The notes under the pieces: generated by a model
The model's input: only the letters and a program-made list of their open reading frames with translations
Databases searched by the model: none
Told to the model about the DNA's origin: nothing
Part shown: positions 35,786-47,666 of the stretch, piece after piece
Layout of the letters: the number at the start of each line of letters is the position of its first letter
Position numbering within the stretch: position 1 is the stretch's first letter
Made by a program: the position numbers and the translations under genes
Source: Dichetophora obliterata
Lineage: Eukaryota; Arthropoda; Insecta; Diptera; Sciomyzidae
Assembly: GCA_963920525.1 (NCBI GenBank)
Contig: OY986440.1
Span: 19,678,187 to 19,742,186, forward strand
Length of the DNA stretch: 64,000 bases
Direction: 5' to 3'

Positions 35786-36380
35786 GAAGGCGAGGAACAC
35801 CATTTAAAAAACTTTAAATAATTTTTTTCTTAAAGCTGGCAAAATTACCTTTATTAAACAATATAAAAATAAGGGTGAGCACTCAGTAGGTAAAGGAGAT
35901 ATGGTAATTTTGGCATCTTAACACGAATATTTTATAATTTCTGTTTAGATGTTAAAATGTACATTTCCCATATGAACCCGTTGAGTCCACACCCTAATTT
36001 TTAAATTGTTGAAAAGTTAATTATGCCAGCTTTAAGAACAAAAATTATTTAAATTTTTGAATGGTGTTCTTCGAACCTTTACTTTAAAATCAATTATCTT
36101 ATCACAAGGTATGAAAACCCCACTCACCAAAATTTTTCAAAATTATTTTTAGATTAAAGTTCGTTCAATTACCATTTCAACAGTATTTCAAACTTAAAAA
36201 CCTGTTAAGAAACTTGTTTGTTAGTTAAAATAATATTTGTGTTTATATGCTAAAATGACTAAATCTCATGAATCCATTCAGTCTCCATTCAAATTTTTAT
36301 TTGTTATTATTATAAAGGTAGTTTTGCCAACTTTAAGAAAAAAATTATTTAAATTTTGAAATGGTGTTCTTCGAACCTCT
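35786..36380. repeat. Foldback with three related arms
   Basis: Arm at 35786-35850 (GGAACACCATTTAAAAAACT, CTTAAAGCTGGCAAAATTA) is inverted at about 36010-36075 (GCCAGCTTTAAGAACAAAAA, AATGGTGTTCTTCG) and again at about 36313-36380. Possibly two overlapping copies sharing one arm. Confidence 0.55.
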
Positions 36381-36525
36381 ACTTATTTCACGAAATTCAA
36401 AAAAAGATCAACTAAAATTCTGAAGTTCTACTTGAAATTTCAAAAATAATCAACCGAAATTCAGAAAATATCAATTGAAATTCAGGAGGGATCAAATTAA
36501 ATTTGTTTTCAGCATTGTTTTATCT

Positions 36526-36705
36526 TAACCATTACCATTATCATTATCATTACCATTACTATTATCATTAAGATTACCATTACCTTTACTATTATCATTA
36601 CCATTATTATTGCCATTACTATTATTATTACCATTACCATTATTATTACCTTTACTATTAGAATTTGCTTTAGCATTACAATTACCATTACCATAACCAT
36701 AACCA
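36526..36705. repeat. (CATTAC/CATTAT)n microsatellite
   Basis: About 180 bp of imperfect 6-bp units with ATTATC/ATTACC variants. A short related run is at about 37566-37597. The methionine-valine-isoleucine ORF on the minus strand is an artefact. Confidence 0.95.
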
Positions 36706-37022
36706 TTTTAAGTGATCTAAAAAATACTGTCATGCATTTTACCTCTCATCAACAAATCATATGATTTGGTTGTTTACAATTATGCTAAAAATGCTTATGT
36801 GAAGCACTACCCAGTAGGCATTAGCAACGCTGCTAGCAGGCCTTCGTATGGATTTTAGAGTACTGCCGCACTCATATACAATTACACTTGCTTTTTTATA
36901 TGAAATGGGAAAATTTGTCATTCCCTCCGCTCTCCTTGCTCAAAAGAGACCTGCCAGAAGCGCTCTTTCGAGAAGTCACGTTAGAAAGAAAAGCAATATA
37001 AATATCAACTTTATACAACAAT

Positions 37023-37106
37023 AAAAAAACGACTACCAATTTCAGATTTGAACCATGGTCCTCTCTTGTGGCAGTCCGACATCTTATCCACTCGGCTACC
37101 ACAGTT
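37023..37106 (-). repeat. tRNA-like module with intact A box
   Basis: Minus strand: TAGCCGAGTGG at 37098-37088 is a perfect class II (Leu/Ser-type) A box, GGATAAGATGTCGGAC follows, GGTTCAAATCT at 37054-37044 is one base from the B box, and TTTTTTT at 37029-37023 would terminate Pol III. T- and acceptor stems do not pair well, so a SINE head or tRNA pseudogene is more likely than a functional tRNA. Related in layout to the modules at 19.1, 57.1 and 58.9 kb. Confidence 0.5.
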
Positions 37107-37109
37107 AAC

Positions 37110-38075
37110 AATCTTCAGCTTATTTTTCATCAATACAAATGAAAGTAAGCTTTTGGGAGCTCGGGTTCGAGACCCAACACAAAAAAAATTTTTTTTTGTG
37201 TTTTTTTAAATTTACATTTTTTACAAACTGTTCTATGTATTTAAAATTTTTTGGAATTTTTTTGTAATTTTTTCATGTAAAATAATATGAAAAGAATCAG
37301 AACCTTCAAAAGGTAGGCCTTACAGCTCAAAAGATCATCAATGCAGTGTATTGACGCCAATAATAGCAGTGCTAGCATGCCTTCTTTTGCGGAGCACTCG
37401 ATAAAATGCACACTGGGTATGGTCTCAATGACCACACTTGATATACTACTGTGTTCAAATGAAAACGGGACGGGTTATTTTTTACTGCGCCAAATATACT
37501 TTTTATATTGGTGGCATTATCTTTGACATATGTGTGAAATTTCATGCCATTCATTTTATTGATCTCATTACCATTGCCATTACCATTACCATTACCTGGA
37601 TTTTAAATGGAATTCTAAATTTCAATTAATCTTTTCTGAATTACAATTGAAAATGGTGTACAAACTGATAAGATACAAACAAAATAATAGTAAAAGTAAA
37701 ATAAAAAATATATTTTTAAAACATTTTGCAAAAACACAATAATAACCTGCAGGGTCTGAACGTAGTGTCAAAAATAGCACAGAAAGAAAACCACGAGTGA
37801 GTTCTTTAAAGTATTTTCTCTTGTCGAACAGTAGTGCAACTTTAAGTTTTTGTCAAATTTGATTTTTGCACAATATTCAAATGTTGCCGATGCGAGGTTT
37901 TAAACACAAATTACCCAACGTGCGGCGTTGCGTCCTTGAATGGTGGCTACAAGTTTTTACCGCAAGATCATACAATTCCATTTTCATTAGCCGCACAATG
38001 TAGTACAGGTGTACGGCATACAAAATAGCGTAACTCAGGCTCCTCCGACGTGTCTTGGGCGCACACAATATCTCA
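37110..38075. other. Gene-free stretch
   Basis: A further B-box-like GGGTTCGAGACCC lies at about 37162 on the plus strand without a convincing A box. The small ORFs overlap on both strands without any conserved motif. Confidence 0.4.
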
Positions 38076-38180
38076 AACAAACAAATAAACAAACCAATCA
38101 AGCTATCAGCTATCCAGCCAGCCAGTCAGCCAGCAACCAGCAACAACCAACCAACAAACAAACAAACAAGCAAGCCGAAC
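38076..38180. repeat. Low-complexity CAAA/CAGC tract
   Basis: AAACAAACAAATAAACAAAC, then CCAGCCAGCCAGTCAGCCAG, then CCAACAAACAAACAAACAAG. The glutamine/asparagine/serine-rich ORFs across it come from the simple repeat. Confidence 0.85.
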
Positions 38181-38196
38181 GTGAGGCTGAACGGCG

Positions 38197-39600
38197 CAAT
38201 TTGCAAGCCAGATCGTCCAGTAGTTCCAGCGCTTTTGCTTGTGCTTGTTAAAAACAAGCGGTGTCAGTTTTACATATTTTTTCGTGTCTTAACCTTTGTT
38301 TCTATAAAATTTTAGTATTTGCATTTTCTCTTAAAAAACAATCTTTTTTGGTAAATTGAAATAAGTTTTTTGAAAAAATATATGTGCTTTATTTAACCAG
38401 GAACAAATAAAATTTTTTTAAACAGTTTTTTGTACAAATTCACAACAATCACAACATCAACACCCACATTCTGTATGTTGACCTTATTTATCAGAAAATA
38501 AGATCTTGTATCCTTATAACTTGCAGTCACAATGTGTTTAAAATATGCAACAATTTAGTTCCTCGCACATTGCAGAAACTATTCTGTAACGGAAGCTAGA
38601 GATTACTTGTTGCTAGTGTACTTTTATTGGTGAGCAGGAGTGATTTTGTTTAACGTGAAAAATGATGTGCTACACATTGTTTAAAGTTGTTACTTTTTCA
38701 AAACAGTTGCAAGTTGCATTTGGCAAATATAAAATATGGTTTTTACGAAAATTCAAATGCATGAAAGTTCTATTTTAATTTGTTATACAGTAATTTTCAG
38801 TTAATATTTAATTGTAGCAAATATGCATGTTTATTCAAAACAAAAAGTTGCTAGTGTAACCACAATTAGTGTGAATATATAATATAATATCCTTATATAT
38901 TGGATAAAACTTTTAGGCAACTTGAGTCCTTTTACCCTTTATAAGGCAACAAAAAACAAAACAAAAAAACGAATTTGCCATTCAAGCCTTTGAAACGACT
39001 TTGATTAAACTTCTTTGGCGGGATTTGCGCAGTGATGTGATTTTAATTTGGCTAACAATTCCCAAAGCATGCATGTGCAAAACTTCCGTTTTGTAACATC
39101 TTTCAACCAAATTTAGAATTTTTTTAACAAAAAATAACTAAATACATAAACAAAACAAAGTCTATAAATTAAGTGTTTTAATATCCTATTCAATTGACAA
39201 ACAGTTTGTATGTACAAAAAATACATATAAATATGTAAAATGACAAAATCATTTAATAGTTAATTTTGTATATATTAAATAAAATAAATAATTTAACAGA
39301 CGCTTCAAAACTGCAAAATAATTCTACCAAAATACTTTTATGAAGAATGCTATATATATTTGTAATAGAATAAAATATCCTACAAGACCGCAAACAAATT
39401 CCACCAAAATATTTATATCAATTTGTTGCTTGAGTGCTTCAATGTTAACTCAATATCCGATTTAATTGACATGCAGTTGACAGTATTCATATACATACAT
39501 ATATTTGAATGATAAACAAATCTTCTAAATAATGACATTTTAGAACTTCTTCCGTTAGCAAAGAAAAGTGTTCGTTTAAAAGGAGTCTTGTTGCATCGAA
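38197..39600 (+). repeat. Segment D, copy 1
   Basis: First of three near-identical ~1.4-kb direct copies (also 52459 and 62652). Starts CAATTTGCAAGCCAGATCGT, contains CTTGTTAAAAACAAGC (hairpin), GCAACAAAAAACAAAACAAA, a hAT-like end CAGTGATGTGATTTTAATTT, and ends in an inverse R unit (39355-39600). Here the left flank is different from copies 2 and 3, so this may be the parental context. No ORF of note. Confidence 0.85.
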
Positions 39601-39610
39601 ATGAGTTTTA

Positions 39611-41224
39611 CAGTGAATCAAAAAAGTTTAGGCACAAAGCTATTAAATATGTTAGTTTGTTAGTAAAATTTTTCCCCCTTCACTTACAGAAAAATGTAGT
39701 AAGAGCACTTAAAAAATATACTATTACTATGTATTAACAACAAAAGATAATTTAATTTAAATTTTATTTCAGATTAAATGTTAAAAGAACTAAAAAAAGA
39801 CATGATTTTTAAATCAAAAAAGTTTAGGCACAAGTGAAAAGTAATATGTTTTTATCATCAGAGTGAGTATATTTTGAGTCACGTCATACTTAGTTAGGCC
39901 TCCTTTGGCCTGAATTCCCATCTCTAAACGTCAACGCATGCTTCTCACTCAATTTGATGACTCCTCAGATGTTATTTTTGACTATTCGGCGCGTATGGCC
40001 TTTAGCGTATTTCTGACATTATGTGATGATTTCGAACATTTTTTTTCAGTTAGTGCCAAATATGCTCAATACGGTTCATATCAGGTGACTGTGGAGGTGT
40101 TTTCAGCTGCTTACAGTGGCAGATTTGCCTTTCCTGCACAAGATAAGACAAATGTTTTTGGTCGTTATATTGTTGAAATAAATATTGCTTCCCAGTTAAC
40201 CCCAAATGTTTAACAATGGGTGCCAAATTTTCATTTAAAATATTCAAATTAAGTTACTTATCCATTTTCTCATTAATAAAAATAAGATTCGCAACTCCAG
40301 GTGCCACCACACACCCCTAAACACAAACATTACCACCAACGTGTTTCACTGTGTTAAATGAATTATTTTCCTGCTGCTCTTTGATTGGCTTTCTCCATAT
40401 TTTTTTAGCTCTATCCGAGCCAAACAAATTGTATTTGAGTTCAGCGGTAAATCTGGCTCATTTACGTGGAGTGGAGGCGGTGCGGAACTCGTCCACGATA
40501 TCCAGCTTTATTAAGTATATTTAGAATTTTTAGAGCATCAAAGTTTTTTTAATTCGTTACTGCATTTCATGGCATAGTTTAAAAGCCGAAATCTTTGGAT
40601 TTTGAGCAACTGCAGCCACTACAATTCGCTCCTGGCGTGGCGTAAATGTTTTTGCCACCCAGATCGGGTTTTGTGCTCTACTTCACCGGTATTTTCATAA
40701 TGGTTTATGAAGTTACGCACTCTTGAATATGGCCGCCGTACTATTTTACAAATTTCGCGATGCGACTTTGTCTGTAGGTAAAGAATTATTATTATTTTCG
40801 AACTGCAACCGAAATTTCAGTTCCGCTGCCCCTTTTGCTCAATATATCACGAAACCAAGATCAACACTATCCTTAGTCAATTGACATTTGGATTATTACG
40901 CAATAATTATGTGCAGAGAAATGGAAAAGTTCAAAGAAAACTAATCTATTACCGTTATATTTGGAAAAACATAGTTTCCAAAAACGTTTGGGAACACACA
41001 GCATGTGCCTAAACTTTTTGAATTCAAAATCTTATTTTTTGTTAGTTTTTCTAACATTTAATCTGAAATAAAATTGAAATTAAACTATCTTTTGTGGTGA
41101 GTATGTAGTTAAAATTTTATTTTTTAAATGCTCATACTAATTTTGACTGTAAGTGAAGTAGAAAAATTTTACTAACAAACTAGCATTTTTAATAGCTTTG
41201 TGCCTAAACTTTTTTGATTCACTG
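39611..41224. mobile_element. Tc1-like element with IR/DR ends
   Basis: TA-flanked (39609-39610, 41225-41226). Ends CAGTGAATCAAAAAAGTTT in inverted orientation. Inverted repeats are about 220 bp and each contains the word CAAAAAAGTTTAGGCACAA twice (left 39619 and about 39816; right about 41003-41020 and 41199-41216), the inverted/direct repeat arrangement known from several Tc1-like elements. It inserted at the R-D end. Confidence 0.88.
40050..40870 (-). pseudogene. Tc1-like transposase, dead
   Basis: Minus-strand remnants in order: DNA-binding part DKVASREICKIVRRPYSRVR...NHYENTG (about 40790-40690), LFGSDRAKKIW near the first catalytic region (about 40420), GGNVCV, then NILNENLAPIVKHLGL and the catalytic end in 40247-40050. 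The expected QQD of the second catalytic site reads QQY, and the Glu motif RIEHIW is present 33 residues later, so the family is DD34E-like. Several stops and frameshifts occur upstream. Normal length would be about 340 residues. Confidence 0.82.
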
Positions 41225-41226
41225 TA

Positions 41227-41510
41227 TGTATATACATTAGTACTTTTATGAATTATATGTTTTAATGTTATTTATATTTGTAATAAAACAAAAAAATATC
41301 CTACAAGACCGCAAAAAAATTCCACCAAAATATTTTTATCAATTTGTTACTTGAGTGCTTCCATGCTATCTTAATATCCGATTTTATTGACAATCAATTT
41401 GAATGATAAACACATCTTCTTAATAATGAAATTTTAGCACTTCTTCCGTTAGCAAAGTGTTTAATTAAGAGGAGTCTTGTAACATCGAAATGAGTTTTCG
41501 AATACATATA
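41227..41510 (-). repeat. Family R unit, inverse
   Basis: ATGTATATACATTAGTACTT through GCAAAAAAATTCCACCAAAA to GTAACATCGAAATGAG. It is interrupted by the next MITE at its distal ATACATATA. Confidence 0.8.
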
Positions 41511-41759
41511 TCTGTGGTCACAAGGAATAACGACTAAACTCAAAGTATCGTAAAAAACGATATCTTAATTGCACGAACTACGACTCATTTTTTTGAAAAA
41601 TATGAATCGTTGCAAACAAAATATGTGCAGACATAAGTGATGACTAATTCTGGGCAAAAAATGGATATCTGCATACTTCCAAAAATTGGCAATAAAGTAA
41701 ATTCTATATCGCTTTTTTACGATATTTTGAGTTTAGTCATTATTCCTTGTGACCACAGA
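41511..41759. mobile_element. MITE, TA-flanked, 249 bp
   Basis: TCTGTGGTCACAAGGAATAA at both ends in inverted orientation, arms of about 50 bp (through GACTAAACTCAAA, TATCGTAAAAAA). TA at 41509-41510 and 41760-41761; the R consensus is restored by removing it. No ORF. Confidence 0.87.
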
Positions 41760-41765
41760 TATGTA

Positions 41766-42380
41766 TATTAAGGCGTAGTGAAATTTTTTTCTATAAAGCG
41801 GGATTGAGAAACTGAAAACTAACAGCATTTTAAGCAACTTGGCCGAAGGATTCTGCTCTCCGATGCATTTTGAACGGCCAAATCTTTTAAAATAGCATTA
41901 TATTATATAGTATGCGTTTATAGTATAGTATAGTATATATAGGATGCGTTTCCGAAATATTGCTCAAAAGTGTTTTATGCTCATAAAAGGTTAACTATTG
42001 TTTTCGATCAATGCTAGATAAATATAAAAAGTTGCCATTAGAAGAAAAAATAAGTGTTGGAATTTTTTTTCACCCCCTATGGGCCTACCATACGATTTCT
42101 GAACGTGAAATTCTGATTTTTCGACTTAGTTCTCCGTAACATACGTACAAATTAAGTTGACGTCAATGAAATGTATAGTAAGTTTTTAGATAATTTAAAT
42201 ACGAACATTTTGATATATTGTTCGATTGTCTGAGACACCTGGTACATTTTTGAAGAAAAAATCGGTGAAATACTAAATTTTTAATTTTTTGTTACTTTCG
42301 AGATCTTAGCAGAAAGCCATACAAGAAGAGTTATTAAATGTTCCACACTTTAATTTTTCTTTGCATTACGCGTCTTTTGA
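41766..42380 (+). repeat. Family E repeat, copy 1
   Basis: Matches the inverse of 51430-51908: AGCAACTTGGCCGAAGGATTCTGCTCTCCG (shared block), CAATGCTAGATA, CATACGATTTCTGAACG, and ATTGTTCGATTGTCTGAG. The same family resumes in part after the nested hAT (about 43590-43690, TCTGACTTACCTGGTAACC). No ORF. Confidence 0.65.
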
Positions 42381-42388
42381 TAGCTTCC

Positions 42389-43506
42389 CATGGGCGTCCA
42401 CAGGGGAGAAAGCGGCGGGGCCAAGTCAGTGAAGATTTTTTTAAATATCTTCATATTAAATCAAAAAACCGTAAGCTACAAATCAATCAAAAAGTCGATT
42501 ATGAATTTTTTGTAACTTACGGCTTTTTTGATTTTATATGACGATATTATTATTACATTACAGTTAATATATTTTAAAGAGAGCTCAAAAACACTTTTTT
42601 AGGTATACTTTTAAATAAAGCTTGAGCTAAACCAGGCATGCATTTTTAAATAGTTTGGTTAACCCGTCGCTGTGATAAGTTACGTTACCATTTCATTTAC
42701 CCTTGTTTCACAGGCACTTTTCAATACGTATTCTTACACTCAGAAAATTTTGTGTGTAAATAATACTTATAACTGCGTCCATTTTGCGAATTTAATTCGT
42801 AGTTTTCAGTCACGAATAGGATTCGCAGATTGGACGTAATTTGGTACATATTACAAATATTTTATTCATATTCTTACAAAAACAAATGTATATTGTACGA
42901 ATACATTTGTTACATTTACTAATAAAGAAAAAAAAAATTACATTCTATCTGAGCTGGGGCTTGAACTACGGTTTTTTAGCTTACGGGCCACGTACTCTTT
43001 CAGTAAACTATGGCCACTTTGCAATCATACATTTCCTTATATTTTGCAATTTTTCAAGAATCCAGGTTGAAAGATTTTGGTTGTACGTGTTTTAAACTCA
43101 AATAATACTTCGTACATTCAACGAATAATGCGTACGGAAAAGAGGAAAACTTCGGGTTTAAATAGTTTAATAATGCGATTTTATTTAAGGATAAGGAGAC
43201 TTCACATTATATAATTCACTAAATTACTAAGAATATTTGTTGAGAAAAAAATTTTTGAATTTACATGAAAAAAAAAATAAATTTGAAAATGTTTCGGGCA
43301 AATTCAAATTATATATATTTTTGAAAAATATAAATAATTTTCTTATGTGTACAAGCGTGTATCAACCGGCGTATCATGATAACAAAATTGGTACGAAAAA
43401 TCTCAGAAAATAGAATTATATAGGTTACATTTTCTTTATGTGCATTCTACACTCCTTTATGCCTTTTCCGCCCTCCCCCCTAGAAAAAATCCTGCGGACG
43501 CCCTTG
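42389..43506. mobile_element. hAT-like non-autonomous element, 1,118 bp
   Basis: Ends CATGGGCGTCCACAGG and, inverted, CAAGGGCGTCCGCAGG. Flanks TAGCTTCC (42381-42388) and TAGCTACC (43507-43514) match 7 of 8, read as an 8-bp duplication with one mutation. It sits inside family E. No transposase. Another tRNA-like module is nested at 42945-43020 (minus). Confidence 0.72.
42945..43020 (-). repeat. Degenerate tRNA-like module
   Basis: Minus strand: GTGGCCATAGTTTA at the 5' side and GTAGTTCAAGCCCC (B-box-like) at 42957-42970, followed by a T-rich run at 42938-42931. Weak stems. Lowest confidence of the tRNA-like set. Confidence 0.3.
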
Positions 43507-43989
43507 TAGCTACCACTTGACTCTCTGACTTGACCAAATTATAAAAATAAGTAACAAATAAACACGATTTTCAGGAGGGATTTATATAGACTTTTATATA
43601 GTTGATTTCTATAGTTTATAGATAATATTAATACAAACATTTTATTTATTATCGATAGTCTGACTTACCTGGTAACCTGGTTACTTGAGTTACCTTTACT
43701 TTAATTTTAATCTTATATATTAATAGACAAACATCAAATGTTGTCGTACACTTTTTCGATATTAATTTTAGAATAAGACAATGAAACTTATATCATCCAA
43801 AAGGTACTGCGCCCTATATGTGCAGAATCATTTTCGATTTAAAATTTATGACCTCTGACCCGAAATATTAACGTTGAAAGTTTGTATTATTTTTAGTAAG
43901 GAATCTCAGGGTTAGGAAGAGGTAGAATGGTGAATGAGGTATCAAATGAAAGATCTGGCTGCACAGTATGATTACATTTTAGATTGGTG

Positions 43990-45290
43990 ACCTTCGACCT
44001 CAAATATGAGCGTAAAAAGAGCATTTATTAAATAAAAGCTAAACTGTAAGATATGGAAAAACATAAGAGGGATTTTTAGACATGGATAAAATGTACAAAA
44101 ACCATTTTTTGCTATCTCTTACGGATACCTTACAATAAGCATTTTTTTATGTAACAGGTGTGAATGTATATTGTGATGGTGAAATTTCTTACAAATAGTA
44201 AATTTTGAAAAATTCCCTTTATTTTGTCATCAAAGTTATGACGATATCTCGATAAATGTATCTTTTCTCACTGCTACGTATTTTTGTATTGAAACTTAAG
44301 ATTTTCTTAGTACAGCACATTTTCTTAAGGTAAGGTCAACGTCTCATAATGACAAAAACTATTCAAATTTTAGAAAGCTGGTCGAGTTTTGACCACGGGC
44401 GATATTAGTATATATAAATAGGCGTAGGAGAAACAGGTCTTGAGTGGGTATAGTTCAAGAATAGTGAGAAATTTATTTTTTAATATTTTTTGTTGGATTA
44501 TACGAATTTTAACCTCCTAAATCCAAATCTTTTAGGATTTTTTTCCAACTTTTGAAGCCTATAACTTCTAAACCAACTGTGAGCAGTCTGCTATTTTTTT
44601 CAGATTTGGAATAAGGAGGCAAAAATCCATATAATTTGAAAAAAAATTAAAAATTAGAGTTGTCACTATTCTTGAAATGTCCTCTTGCGTGTTTCTGAAC
44701 CGATTTTGATAATTTCTTTTAAGTGAATTAGAGTAAGGAGAAGGAATGCACCAAATATTTTTGTGACCGTTGACCTGAAATATGAGCGTTGAAAGAATAT
44801 TTATGAAATAAAACCTAAACTATAAGAAATGGAAGAACATGATGTAAGAGGAAATTTTAAACATTGATAAAATGTACAAAAACATTTTTAGCTATCTCTT
44901 ACGGATACCCTACAATAAGCATTTTTGTATGTTACTTATGTGAATATATATTGTGATGGTGAAATTTCTTACAAATAGCAAATTTTTTATCAAATCAAAG
45001 ATATGACGATATCTTGATGACTGTAGCTTTTCTCAGTACAACGTATTTTTGTATCCCTGGTTTAGAAAAGTAACGGTATACGGAAGTTTTTTTGGGTAAT
45101 GTTTTTACAGATAATATATATTTTTAAAAAATAGTCAGTTTTTTGATATAAAAATTATGTAATAATTTGAAACTTAAGAGTTAGTACAACACATTTTCCT
45201 AAGGCAAGGTCAACACCTCACGAGAAAAAACGATTGAGATTTCAAAAAGATGGTCGAATTTCGACCACAGGCGATACTAGTTTATTTTAT
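43990..45290. repeat. Tandem duplication, period about 0.77 kb
   Basis: A block GACCTCAAATATGAGCGT...ATAAAATGTACAAAAA...TGCTATCTCTTACGGATACC...TGTGATGGTGAAATTTCTTA (about 44005-44290) recurs at about 44770-45060. A second block, TTCTTAAGGTAAGGTCAACG...TGGTCGAGTTTTGACCACGG (44320-44410), recurs at about 45190-45280. The S-family hairpin MITE (44455-44687) lies between the units. Confidence 0.7.
44455..44687. mobile_element. Family S foldback MITE, 233 bp
   Basis: TTCAAGAATAGTGAGAA at the left, inverse ...GTTGTCACTATTCTTGAA at the right, inner arms GGATTATACGAATTTTAACC / ATAATTTG... and CTAAATCCAAATC. Relative of 18125-18776. Target duplication undecided. Confidence 0.65.
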
Positions 45291-45377
45291 TGCGAACAAT
45301 AATAATAATACAGTATATATTTTTAAAAAAGATGCAAAAATAAACACTAAGTAATTAAAGTAAAAATAAAAAATAGT

Positions 45378-47530
45378 TTATACAAAATGTTTTTTAGTAT
45401 CAGTAATATACCCTGGTATCTGTTCAGTAGTTACATGCTTTGCAGCTCTTGTCACTTCTTTTACATTTCTTTCAGTGTTTTGGATGTGGCAGGGAATTTT
45501 GGGATTTACGAATATTACTTCGTCGATTTCTTTATAATGCATTTGTTCCTGTAATGTGAACTTTTTTGTAAACGGCGGCTCAAAAACTTCATTTGGATCA
45601 TTGAGATCGATCACGTTTATATAATCTGTGCAATTAAAATTTATGTGTGGTCTGGTGTATGTCCTTAGTACAGCTTGCTAATAGAGTTGTAGTATTTAGT
45701 GTTAAAATACATTGGTGTGTACACTTTTACTACATAGATGGCTAAGTCTCTCAAATTATTAGACGGACTGTTTGTAGTTACGTATAATCGTAGAACTCGT
45801 GCTGCTTTTGTGAGCCATCGAGCGCGATGAATGGGACCTAATTTTATATTAGCCAAGTCAGCAGGTAGGTACTGATCCCGCTGAAATTGCTTGAGCCAGT
45901 CTTAGCAAATTTTTTGCATCTGTAAAGTGTTAATTTTAGACTTTAGAAAGAAGTTAATATTAGCCGCAGAAATTTAGCGCTGAATCCGAATCCGAGGCCC
46001 AAATCTCTCAATTGTCTGATTTCCGAGATATTCTAACCTAAAATGCAAAATGCATATTGTTGAGTTTGCTTAATATCTTTTCTCTTGGCTGAGATATTGC
46101 ATTAGGACATATCGGTAACCAAAGCCAATAGAGGTTTTGGATTCGGATTCAGAGCGCCTAAAACTTTTGTAAAGTATAGTCTTGTTTCTGTGACAAAGGG
46201 TCGGATTGATTTTGCCGGCCTGTGTTATTAATTCATACCTGCAACGTATGCAATATGCAATTTTAGAGCCAGTGGGCCTGTAGCTGCACGTGTTCCTTTT
46301 GCAATACTACCTTCAATATGATTACATAAGTGCCGTAACGATAGCTCATTGAAATGTAACAAGCATATTGCCCAATGAACCTCTCTTCCTAAGTGTTATT
46401 CAAACCTTCTTATGATACCCCCAGGTGTTCCGGTATTTGTAGGCTCGCCGTCAGAACAAATGGCTATTAACTCAAGAGAAATTTCCTTATCATTAAAAAA
46501 CTGTATTAAACGCTGCGTTACAGCTGCAGCATTGTGTTCACGTACAACTACATGGCCTAGCAATACAGAATTAGGCTCCCGCAAAATGGTTACATGTGGT
46601 TCTTTTATTTGCCTTATATGTACTTTTTTATTAATGATTTGCTTTACCAAACTAGAATCTGTCCTAGAATCGAAAGAAAATGCAACTACTGCGGATGCAT
46701 CCAAGCGTTTACGTAATATTTCTACTCTACATTTCTTTCTCTGTCGATTATTTTTATCTCTAACATTTAAATCTTTCAAAAGGGCTGTTGCTACTGCTGC
46801 TGCTCCTCTAAGCGTAACGTTGAAACGGTCGCATTCCATAGCAAAGTTTGGTAGGGAAAATCTTTCTGTTTGTGTAGCGTGATCTTGTTGTGTCACTACA
46901 GAAGAACTTTCTTCATAACTATCTTCAGAATCCATTTTAGTTCCCTCTCGCAATTGCCAAGATTTCTCTGATCGAGGTTCAACTGTTTGCGCTGATATTG
47001 TTTCTGTTGCCGGTGCTACAGTTTCAGAAAAATTTGATAATGTTGTTGTTCTCACTGTCTGCTGATTAACTATAAACGACTTCATATAATTCATATTTAT
47101 AATGGAATTGTGCCGCAGGTGCAATCATTAATTAATTAAGCTTTTCAAATTTTCATTAAAAAATTTACTGCATTTATATTTTTTCCTCTTTTTGAAGTTT
47201 TTTTGTACGATTCAACGAAATAAGTCAATTTATTGAAGACTGTTTTCCAAGTCATTATTCGTATTTTCAATGGCTCCCAAATTTCAAAACCTTATCTACA
47301 ACTTGAGGAATGAAACATTTGTAGCCTGTGTGTTTTCTTTCTACGAGTTTGTTTTCAAATAAGAAGAAGTAATAACATAGAATGTCTCCATACGTTGGCA
47401 AATACTCCATATTTAAATCTGCTGCATAACCAAATTGAAACTGGGGGCGATGGATCAATGCAACATGTCTGACTGTCTCAACCTGGCGAGGCCAGCATAA
47501 TCTTTGTGAAATCGCCTCAAGTCGACTCAA
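45378..47530 (-). pseudogene. Decayed TE-like gene of a widespread arthropod family
   Basis: Minus-strand pieces of one gene, 5' to 3'. First, 47530-47267 with NMEYLPTYGDILCYYFF. Next, frame 47124-46396, 242 codons, with an acidic/Ser/Thr-rich linker (EDSYEESSSVV), AFSFDSRTDSS, ICSDGEPTNTGTPGGIIRRF, and a stop at 46396-46398. The same frame continues with HWAICLLHFNELSLRHL down to about 46235. Then come decayed frames, then 45856-45665 with HRARWLTKAARVLRLYV and VVKVYTPMYFNTK. Finally 45614-45378 ends with IPCHIQNTERNVKEVTRAAKHV. I recognise the order DG-TNTG, LLH-NEL, RWLT-A-R-LRLYV, IPCH-Q--ER from a repetitive family found across arthropods and other animals, probably transposase-derived (one database name comes from a bracovirus gene; from memory). 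Function unproven. Confidence 0.65.
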
Positions 47531-47666
47531 ACCTCCACGTGGTGTTTCCTGGGCAACGTCAAAACTGACAACCGTTAGTTTGGCGGCTAATCTGAGCGGC
47601 GGGCCTCCCTAGGCTTAAAATAGGTTGTGCGTCGGGTTTGAAGCCCACCCGTAAAAACCCATTTCA

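Noticed and set aside
36509..36733. 74-codon Met/Val/Ile-rich ORF
   Set aside because: Produced by the CATTAC/CATTAT microsatellite.
46412..46882. 156-codon plus-strand ORF
   Set aside because: It is antisense to the conserved DG-TNTG region of the minus-strand pseudogene, and has no motifs of its own.
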